A DNA stretch of 7,437 bases from Bacteroidales bacterium (lineage in GTDB: Bacteria > Bacteroidota > Bacteroidia > Bacteroidales > S143-33), in the NCBI GenBank assembly GCA_027083655.1, contig JALWNS010000072.1, positions 1 through 7,437 on the forward strand, written 5' to 3'. Position 1 is the first letter of the stretch. Each line of letters starts with the position of its first letter. Under the pieces are notes generated by a model. It was not told where the DNA came from. It saw nothing but the letters and a program-made list of their open reading frames with translations, and did no database searches. Shown here piece after piece: positions 1 to 5,574 of the stretch. The position numbers and the translations under genes were made by a program.

Positions 1-181
1 TGCTAAAATTGTAACTATTTGATAACCAGCATATTCTCTACTCAAAACCGTCAAAGTCGGGAAAAATCAGTAAAAAGTATTGTTTTAACAAAAAAGAAAA
101 AATTCTGCAATGAGACACTTTTTTTGCCTTGCTTTATGATAAGTGGCTTTCATCAAAAGCTTGGTTAATAAGCCCAATTTT
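1..181. other. Non-coding stretch downstream of xth
   Basis: No supportable gene was found on either strand. All three forward frames hit stop codons within the first few codons, and the longest minus-strand ATG frame gives only about 22 residues of low-complexity, Lys/Phe-rich peptide. The stretch is rich in A and T runs and lies just beyond the stop codon of xth, so it should hold the 3' end of that transcript. No strong GC-rich hairpin followed by a T-run was found. The neighbouring gene to the left lies outside the window. Confidence 0.6.
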
Positions 182-949
182 TTAATCAAAGTCAATCTCC
201 ATCATAACTGGACAGTGATCAGAATGCACAACATCTTTTAGAATTTTCACATCTTTGAGTTTTGGGCGCAGCTCAGGAGTAATTAAGAGATAATCAATAC
301 GCCAACCTTTATTTCTTTCGCGCGACCGTTGCCGGAAACTCCACCATGTATATTGTCCAGGTTGGTCATTAAACTCCCTGAAGGTATCAATAAAACCGTC
401 ATCAATTAGTTGTGCAAACCATTCCCTCTCTTCTGGAAGAAATCCTGAAACATTAACATGCCCCTCGGGATTGTGAATATCTATCCACAAACGGCAGATA
501 TTAAAGTCTCCAGAAATTATAAGTTTAGGGCGCTCTCTTTTTAGCTCATTAAGATATTTACGAAATAAATCTAACCACTGCATTTTTATTCTTTGTCTTT
601 CGTCTCCTGAGGAACCCGAAGGGAAATATGCATTTATTAGCGTAATATCTCCATAATCTGCCCTAAGTAGCCTGCCTTCGCTATCGTAGAATTCATTACC
701 TATACCATATATAACTTTATCCGGCTCAGGCTTGGTTAATAGTCCAACGCCACTATAACCTGGTTTGCTAGCAGGAAACCAATAAGTATGATAGCCCATT
801 TGGTGGAATAGTTGGCTATCTATCTGCTCTTCTTTAGCTTTTATTTCCTGTATGGCTACAATATCAGGTTTAGCCTCTGCTAACCACCTATCAAACCCTT
901 TTCTAATGGCAGAACGGATACCGTTGAGATTATATGTAACAATTTTCAT
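182..949 (-). CDS. xth: Exodeoxyribonuclease III (AP endonuclease, EEP family)
   Basis: This 255-residue protein is a DNA-repair nuclease of the ExoIII/APE1 group. The family cleaves DNA 5' to abasic sites and removes 3'-blocking groups and 3' nucleotides, with a divalent metal. All the catalytic landmarks are visible: Asn7 in TYNLNGIR, Glu35 in IQEIK, Tyr108 in NAYFPSG, Asp148/Asn150 in SGDFNI, Asp219 in WRIDYLL, and Asp244-His245 in HSDHCPV near the C-terminus. The length is normal for the family. The frame is open 14 codons further upstream (to 991), but MKIVTYNLNG is the usual N-terminus of the family, so the ATG at 947-949 is chosen. It is transcribed divergently from rsgA across a 55-bp gap that contains a candidate minus-strand promoter. 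Nothing looks broken. Family assignment is firm. The balance between AP-endonuclease and exonuclease activity cannot be read from sequence. Confidence 0.96.
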   Translation of the reverse strand: MKIVTYNLNGIRSAIRKGFDRWLAEAKPDIVAIQEIKAKEEQIDSQLFHQMGYHTYWFPASKPGYSGVGLLTKPEPDKVIYGIGNEFYDSEGRLLRADYGDITLINAYFPSGSSGDERQRIKMQWLDLFRKYLNELKRERPKLIISGDFNICRLWIDIHNPEGHVNVSGFLPEEREWFAQLIDDGFIDTFREFNDQPGQYTWWSFRQRSRERNKGWRIDYLLITPELRPKLKDVKILKDVVHSDHCPVMMEIDFD

Positions 950-973
950 TTTCAGCAATTTTGCCGTTTTTAG

Positions 974-981
974 TACTTTTG
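974..981 (+). promoter_or_regulatory. Candidate Bacteroidota -7 box for the rsgA operon
   Basis: The sequence TACTTTTG matches the Bacteroidota -7 consensus TAnnTTTG at every fixed position. The predicted start site, near 985-988, would give an rsgA leader of about 17-20 nt. The -33 element is poor: the nearest TTTG (960-963) is only about 10 bp upstream, and the properly spaced region overlaps the start codon of xth. The box is 7 bp from the oppositely oriented box at 989-996. Confidence 0.45.
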
Positions 982-988
982 AAGTAAT

Positions 989-996
989 CAAAATTA
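989..996 (-). promoter_or_regulatory. Candidate Bacteroidota -7 box for xth
   Basis: On the minus strand this reads TAATTTTG, a full match to the Bacteroidota -7 consensus TAnnTTTG. A start site about 5 nt downstream would lie near 982-985 and leave a leader of roughly 35 nt before the xth ATG. No good TTG/TTTG -33 element is seen about 19-20 bp upstream; the nearest TTTG is only about 12 bp away. AT-rich DNA can produce such boxes by chance. Confidence 0.4.
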
Positions 997-1004
997 AAAG
1001 GATA

Positions 1005-1988
1005 ATGTCAAAAAAGGAAAAGAAAAAAGTAAAGAAAAAGAATTATGGGCCCAATGTAAAACGGGGGTTGGTAATTAAGACAACAGGAAGCTGGTATTTA
1101 GTAAAGGTTGGTGATGAAAAAATAAAATGCAAAATAAGGGGTAAGTTACGTTTGGAAGAATTCGAATCAACAAATCCGATAGTTGTAGGAGACTATGTTT
1201 TTGTAGAGATAAACCAAGAAAAAAAAGCTTGTATGATAGTTGACATTGATGAGAGAGAAAGGTGTATTATGAGGAAATCTCAGAAATGGTCCAAACAAAA
1301 GCAGATTCTGGCATGCAATATTGATCAGGCTATCTTAGTAGCAACACTTATCCTTCCCGAAACCCCTTTGGAGTTTATAGACCGCTTTTTGGTAAGTGCC
1401 ACGGCATACAATATACCTGCTGTAATAGTTTTTAACAAGATTGACCTATATACTGACGAACTCATGGATTATTTACAAGAAATAATGGAAATGTATGAAA
1501 AAATTGGATATTCGACATTAGCTGTTTCGGCATTGGAAAAAATAAACTTAGATAAGTTCGAGCAGGTACTTAAGGGTAAAATATCTGTCCTGGCTGGAAA
1601 CTCTGGCGTTGGGAAATCGTCCTTGATTAATGCTATTGATCCTAGCTTAAATTTAAAGACACAAGATATTTCCTATAAATATTTAACTGGGCGGCATACT
1701 ACTACTTTTACCCAAATGTATGAATTACAATTTGGAGGTTATATTATAGATACTCCTGGTATTAGAGGTTTTGGACTAGCTGGTCTGAGTAAACAAGATG
1801 TAGCGCACAATTTTCCGGAGATGTTTCAATATCTTGGGCAGTGTAAATATTATAACTGTACTCATATACACGAGCCAGGTTGTGCTGTCCGGGAGGCTGT
1901 GGAAAAAGGGGAAATACCCTGGTCACGCTACCGTAGTTATGTTAATATAATGCTTGATGATAACGAAAAATACCGCAAACAGACATAA
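1005..1988 (+). CDS. rsgA: Ribosome small-subunit-dependent GTPase A
   Basis: This 327-residue GTPase acts in the cytoplasm in late maturation of the 30S subunit; the family binds near the decoding centre and releases on GTP hydrolysis. The order is an N-terminal OB-fold (about 20-85), a circularly permuted GTPase domain and a C-terminal zinc domain. G4 (NKID, 144-147) and G5 (SAL, 175-177) precede the P-loop GNSGVGKSS (198-206), the switch-I motif GRHTTT (229-234) and DTPG (249-252), the permutation diagnostic of RsgA/YjeQ. The zinc site is Cys280, Cys285, His287 and Cys293. The frame is open back to 852, but that part is antisense to xth. The ATG at 1005 lies just after the promoter candidate and gives a Lys-rich tail before the OB-fold. 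An AAAAGGA lies only 2 nt from the ATG, too close for a normal Shine-Dalgarno. It is probably the first gene of the plus-strand operon. Confidence 0.97.
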   Translation: MSKKEKKKVKKKNYGPNVKRGLVIKTTGSWYLVKVGDEKIKCKIRGKLRLEEFESTNPIVVGDYVFVEINQEKKACMIVDIDERERCIMRKSQKWSKQKQILACNIDQAILVATLILPETPLEFIDRFLVSATAYNIPAVIVFNKIDLYTDELMDYLQEIMEMYEKIGYSTLAVSALEKINLDKFEQVLKGKISVLAGNSGVGKSSLINAIDPSLNLKTQDISYKYLTGRHTTTFTQMYELQFGGYIIDTPGIRGFGLAGLSKQDVAHNFPEMFQYLGQCKYYNCTHIHEPGCAVREAVEKGEIPWSRYRSYVNIMLDDNEKYRKQT

Positions 1989-1999
1989 AATATATAGAT

Positions 2000-2914
2000 A
2001 TGGAAATAAAACAAGCCTGGAAAGGAATATTACTTTCATTTGTTAGCGCACTATCTTTGTCGTTTGTTTATATCTTTAGCAAAGCTGCCCTGAATACTAT
2101 GAGCTTATGGCAGTTCGGATTTTATTGGTTTTTGATCGCTACGATTGAGAATGCAATTTTGTTTTTTGTTTATGGTTTGCATCACAAATTTATGCAGCTA
2201 GAGAAGAAGCAAAGACTTCTAATTTTACTGATAGCTATATTTGAGCTCATTGGAACCATAGCCTTTTTTACTTCTATAAAACTATACAAAAATCCTACTG
2301 TCGTTTCGTTCCTTGCTAATACTGTCCCCATAACAGTAGGTATCTTAAGCTATATATTCTTGCGAGAAAGGTTTAATTTTTTTGAGGCCATGGGGATTAT
2401 TATTACAATTGCCGGTGCTATGATTATTGGCTATCAAAGTACTGTACTTAAGGAAGTTGAACAGATTGGGCTCGGACTTATTCTTGTGCTGGTATTTGTT
2501 ATTTTATTCTCTGTTAATACTATACTTGCAAGGGTATCATTGCGAAACTCCCATCCATTGATGATAACTTTTTTCCGTACAGTACTATTGTTTATATTTT
2601 CATTCTTTATGATATTGTATGAACATGAAAGCTTTTCTATTCCTTGGGAGGGTATGAAGAATATTATTCTTGGAGCAACATTTGGTCCTGTTTTAGGTGT
2701 ACTAGCTAGCTTTTGGGCCCTTAAATATGTTGAAGCTACCATATCTTCTACTATTATTAATGCTAAAGGCTTTTTGATAATGGTTCTGGTGTATTTTTAC
2801 CTGTCAATCAAGCCTGAAGTTTACCAAATATATGGAGGGCTTTTGGCAGTATTAGGTGTTGCAATAATGTCTTATGGAAAGCACTTAAAAATTAAAAATT
2901 CTTTACAAGCGTGA
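2000..2914 (+). CDS. EamA/DMT-superfamily permease, ten membrane helices
   Basis: This 304-residue inner-membrane protein has about ten hydrophobic helices (roughly 8-27, 37-57, 72-91, 100-120, 128-145, 157-176, 186-204, 220-240, 248-268 and 275-292), matching the tandem five-plus-five helix EamA fold. The first half ends in the family signature, with LRERF (121-125) before a Gly-rich helix (about 132-144); the second half ends in a similar Gly-rich helix (279-290). Characterised DMT members export amino acids, metabolites or drugs, usually by proton exchange, but the substrate here cannot be read from sequence. The start at 2000 lies 11 nt after the rsgA stop with no Shine-Dalgarno. The stop overlaps the GTG start of the next gene by 4 nt, which suggests translational coupling. 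A 102-codon reverse-strand frame inside this gene is taken as a shadow. Family confidence is high; the physiological role is unknown. Confidence 0.9.
   Translation: MEIKQAWKGILLSFVSALSLSFVYIFSKAALNTMSLWQFGFYWFLIATIENAILFFVYGLHHKFMQLEKKQRLLILLIAIFELIGTIAFFTSIKLYKNPTVVSFLANTVPITVGILSYIFLRERFNFFEAMGIIITIAGAMIIGYQSTVLKEVEQIGLGLILVLVFVILFSVNTILARVSLRNSHPLMITFFRTVLLFIFSFFMILYEHESFSIPWEGMKNIILGATFGPVLGVLASFWALKYVEATISSTIINAKGFLIMVLVYFYLSIKPEVYQIYGGLLAVLGVAIMSYGKHLKIKNSLQA
2911..2914 (+). promoter_or_regulatory. GTGA stop-start overlap, translational coupling
   Basis: The GTG start of the RemB-like gene and the TGA stop of the permease share the tetranucleotide GTGA. No Shine-Dalgarno is visible upstream, so re-initiation by ribosomes finishing the permease is the likely way this non-ATG start is used. 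Levels of the two proteins may therefore be linked. Confidence 0.6.
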
Positions 2915-4431
2915 AGAAAGTTTTGCTTCTCTACATATTATTTATTTATAACATTGCTTTTGCTCAGTTTTATTCTTTTCCTATTGATGAAAGATACGAT
3001 AACGTAATGTACAGAACTTTACTAGAGGATACTGTCATTGACGTATCATGGCATCCGGTTATTGGAGACATAAAAAATAATTATCCTGTTAATTTACAAT
3101 GGAAAAATAGTGTGCTAAACTACCTTACTAGCCAAAGCAATTTTGAATATCATGATAATGATTATTCCATACATCTAAATTTGCTAGGACAGTTAAGCTT
3201 TGGAAACGTTAGGGGGGATACAACAAAATATTACCGTAACACTAGAGGTTTTGAAATTTATGGTAATCTTGGGAAAAAATTATTTTATTATACCAAGTTT
3301 CTGGAAACGCAGGCAGTTTTTGTACCTTACATAAGTGAGTATATCGATTCGATGGTTGTAATACCAGGCGAGGGCTGGTGGAAACGTTTTGGGGACAATG
3401 GACGGGATTATTCTTATGCTAGTGGATATATTCTCTATAAACCTTTAAATAATTTGTTTTTGGAGCTAGGACACGGAAAAAATTTCATAGGAACAGGATA
3501 TAGGTCTTTAATTCTGTCGGATAATAGTTTTATTTATCCCTATTTAAAAATTCGCTTTTCGCAAGGGCACTTTTCTTTTACCAATCTGTGGGCAGAATTC
3601 TACCAATTTCGTACTGTGTATTATTATTATCATTATCCCAAGCATGCTAGCTACAGTTCTTTTTCATACTTTAACCAAAAACTTAATATGTCGTTTATCA
3701 TAGCAACAATATGGAAAACATCTGATTACCAGACTTATGTTAATAGATTTCCGGTTGCCTTTTTTGTACCAATTACATCTCCTTTAATATATGGTTTAGA
3801 TTCTGAGAATAATTCTTTGCTAGCATTGAATGTGGGCTACCGTATCCAGCCTTTGGTTTTATATGGTCAGCTTGTTGTTGACAAGCTAGACCTTAGCAAA
3901 TCATTACTTAATACTTCTAATCGTTTTGGGTATCAGCTAGGGATGAGAAGTTATGATATACTGCAAGATAAGTTCCAGAATATTCATCTTGGCTTCCTTG
4001 CTGAGGTTAACTTAGTGCGGCCATATATGTATTCAAGCGAATATGAATATCAAGGTTTTTACCATTATAACCAACCTATAGCCCATCCTGCAGGTGCAGG
4101 TTTTAGGGAAAAAATTTTTCAAGCTCAAATGATAGTTTTAAACTTTGAATTCAAATATAAATATTCATCTTTAACCACTTTGCCATTCAATGACATAAAT
4201 AATATTTTTACAACCAATGCACAAGATATAGACATAACAATAGGCGGGGAGAATGCTACAAATATTATTCACAATACTTTTATGATAAGCATTTTATTAA
4301 ATTACAATACAGGATTGAAGCTTTATTATGGTATCGACATAAGAGATATTAAATCTATAGCAAATCAAAGAACTTTTTATAAGTTTGTAGGCTTAAGTAC
4401 AGACATAGGCAGATTTTATTATGATTTTTAA
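2911..4431 (+). CDS. RemB/Wzi-like outer-membrane beta-barrel protein
   Basis: This 506-residue secreted protein has a clear signal peptide: MKK, a hydrophobic stretch to about 16, and a likely signal peptidase I cut after AFA, before Gln19. The mature chain is rich in Tyr, Phe and alternating polar/hydrophobic strands, and ends in an aromatic residue (FYYDF), as outer-membrane barrels do. The segment LELGHGKNFIG (184-194) followed by TGYRSLILSD (195-204) recalls Bacteroidota proteins annotated as gliding-motility protein RemB or capsule-assembly Wzi-like. This is from memory and not from a search. RemB in Flavobacterium has been linked to motility, but its biochemistry is unclear and homologs occur in non-gliding species, so gliding should not be inferred. 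The GTG at 2911 is the only plausible start: an in-frame TAA lies at 2893, and a later ATG would lose the signal peptide. The start overlaps the permease stop (GTGA). No lipoprotein Cys is seen. Confidence 0.62.
   Translation: MKKVLLLYILFIYNIAFAQFYSFPIDERYDNVMYRTLLEDTVIDVSWHPVIGDIKNNYPVNLQWKNSVLNYLTSQSNFEYHDNDYSIHLNLLGQLSFGNVRGDTTKYYRNTRGFEIYGNLGKKLFYYTKFLETQAVFVPYISEYIDSMVVIPGEGWWKRFGDNGRDYSYASGYILYKPLNNLFLELGHGKNFIGTGYRSLILSDNSFIYPYLKIRFSQGHFSFTNLWAEFYQFRTVYYYYHYPKHASYSSFSYFNQKLNMSFIIATIWKTSDYQTYVNRFPVAFFVPITSPLIYGLDSENNSLLALNVGYRIQPLVLYGQLVVDKLDLSKSLLNTSNRFGYQLGMRSYDILQDKFQNIHLGFLAEVNLVRPYMYSSEYEYQGFYHYNQPIAHPAGAGFREKIFQAQMIVLNFEFKYKYSSLTTLPFNDINNIFTTNAQDIDITIGGENATNIIHNTFMISILLNYNTGLKLYYGIDIRDIKSIANQRTFYKFVGLSTDIGRFYYDF
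4380..4387 (+). promoter_or_regulatory. Possible internal -7 box upstream of mqnC
   Basis: TAAGTTTG matches TAnnTTTG in full and lies inside the 3' end of the RemB-like gene, 54 nt before the mqnC ATG. It could supply an extra promoter for mqnC. No TTTG is seen at the -33 distance, and the site is within coding sequence, so chance is a serious alternative. Confidence 0.22.
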
Positions 4432-4441
4432 TACATATAAA

Positions 4442-5533
4442 ATGAAGCTTGAACAATTATACAATAAAGCGTTGAAATTAGAGGATTTCACTATAGAAGA
4501 GCTTGTCTTTTTATATGAACATGCTCCAACTTCGGATTTAATGGCTCTAGGTCATGAGCTCAGAAAAATGCACAAGAAAGATGACCGGTATGTTGGGTGG
4601 ATTATTGACCGCAATGTAAACATTACTAATATCTGTGTAGCAGGCTGCAAGTTTTGCAATTTTAGCCGCCGTCCCAGGGAGGAAGGAGGCTATGTAACGA
4701 CAATGGAGGAATACCGCCAGAAGATAAAAGAGCTTTTTGAATTGGGAGGAGACCAGTTATTATTGCAAGGTGGACTTAATCCACGTCTGCGGTTATCATT
4801 TTATGAAGATCTTTTTTCCTCGCTCAAGAGGGAATTTCCCAAACTTAAGTTACATGCACTAGGTCCGGCCGAAGTTGCTTATTTGGCAAAGAGGGAAAAA
4901 TTGACTTACAAGCAAACTTTAGAACGGTTAATAGCTGCAGGACTAGATAGTTTACCTGGAGCAGGGGCAGAGATATTAAGTGACAGGGTAAGGCGGCAGG
5001 TTTCACCAGGCAAATGTTCATCGGATGAATGGTTAGAGGTAATGCGTGTAGCCCATGAACTTAATTTGCCTACTTCTGCAACAATGATGTTTGGTTTTAT
5101 AGAGACTCTAGAGGAAAGGATGTTACATTTGATAAAGATACGTGATTTGCAGAAGAAAAAGCCTGATGGCCATTATGGGTTTATTACTTTTGTACCCTGG
5201 ACTTTTCAATCTGACAAAACGGAATTGGAGCGAGAACACCCTGACATCAAGGAGGCTAGCGCAGACGAATATGTGAGGATGATAGCTATAGCTAGAATAG
5301 CATTAAATAATATTGAAAATATACAGACATCATGGCTTACTGTTGGCAAAGAAATTGCTCAACTAACATTATATGGCGGTGCTAATGATTTTGGTTCCAT
5401 TATGATAGAAGAAAACGTCGTGTCTTCTGCAGGAGCTAACTATTCTATGGATGCTGTTCAAATACAAGAAGCTATAAAGGAAGCTGGTTTTATACCACGC
5501 CGGCGTAATCAAAAATATGAATTTATAGATTAA
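4442..5533 (+). CDS. mqnC: Cyclic dehypoxanthinyl futalosine synthase (radical SAM)
   Basis: This 363-residue cytoplasmic enzyme of the futalosine menaquinone pathway converts dehypoxanthine futalosine to its cyclic form by radical-SAM chemistry. The [4Fe-4S] motif CX3CX2C is visible at Cys65, Cys69 and Cys72 (ICVAGCKFC), after the strand DRNVNITN. LLLQGG (106-111), LHALGP (137-142), LPGAGAEIL (171-179), TSATMMFG (211-218) and a C-terminal NDFGS...EENV segment fit MqnC better than MqnE or CofG/CofH. The frame is also open from an ATG at 4421, which overlaps the end of the RemB-like gene, but MKLEQLYNKAL resembles known MqnC N-termini, so 4442 is preferred. No Shine-Dalgarno is seen. The gap to the upstream stop is 10 nt. 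No other mqn gene is in the window, so the pathway must be scattered. The cysteines and core motifs are intact, so the enzyme should be active. Confidence 0.95.
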   Translation: MKLEQLYNKALKLEDFTIEELVFLYEHAPTSDLMALGHELRKMHKKDDRYVGWIIDRNVNITNICVAGCKFCNFSRRPREEGGYVTTMEEYRQKIKELFELGGDQLLLQGGLNPRLRLSFYEDLFSSLKREFPKLKLHALGPAEVAYLAKREKLTYKQTLERLIAAGLDSLPGAGAEILSDRVRRQVSPGKCSSDEWLEVMRVAHELNLPTSATMMFGFIETLEERMLHLIKIRDLQKKKPDGHYGFITFVPWTFQSDKTELEREHPDIKEASADEYVRMIAIARIALNNIENIQTSWLTVGKEIAQLTLYGGANDFGSIMIEENVVSSAGANYSMDAVQIQEAIKEAGFIPRRRNQKYEFID

Positions 5534-5541
5534 TTAATTAA
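5530..5541. other. TTAATTAATTAA palindrome at the mqnC stop
   Basis: This perfect 12-bp AT palindrome contains the mqnC stop codon (5531-5533). It places TAA in all three forward frames (5531, 5535, 5539) and, by symmetry, in all three reverse frames. It closes any read-through before the sensor gene. It has no GC stem and no following T-run, so it is not a classical terminator. Confidence 0.5.
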
Positions 5542-5546
5542 CTTTA
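5539..5546 (+). promoter_or_regulatory. Weak -7-like box before the sensor gene
   Basis: TAACTTTA matches TAnnTTTG at all fixed positions but the last. It lies 28 nt before the sensor ATG in the longest gap of the plus-strand run (41 nt). It could give the sensor gene its own promoter, but the match is imperfect and no -33 element is evident. Confidence 0.15.
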
Positions 5547-5574
5547 TAACTGTAAACAAAATTTCTACTGTGCA

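Noticed and set aside
106..116. Direct repeat TGCAATGAGAC, also at 5571-5581 over the sensor start
   Set aside because: The 11-bp match does not extend into its flanks, and the frame at 110 gives only nine codons. Treated as chance.
117..180. Possible xth terminator hairpins (CACTT/AAGTG and GCTT/AAGC pairs)
   Set aside because: Stems are only 4-5 bp, AT-rich or with long loops, and are not followed by a clean U-run on the minus strand.
950..991. 14-codon upstream extension of xth
   Set aside because: The family begins at MKIVTYNLNG; the extra residues have no match to known N-termini and would start at or before the predicted transcript start.
852..1004. Upstream extension of the rsgA frame (51 codons)
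   Set aside because: It runs antisense through the start of xth, encodes no RsgA-like sequence, and lies upstream of the promoter candidate. The ATG at 1005 is the sensible start.
982..1013. TTGACA on the minus strand as a sigma-70 -35 site
   Set aside because: The hexamer exists, but at the right spacing there is no TATAAT-like -10, and Bacteroidota housekeeping promoters use a different consensus.
2434..2742. Minus-strand frame of 102 codons inside the permease gene
   Set aside because: It is fully antisense to a well-supported membrane protein gene and has no recognisable domain.
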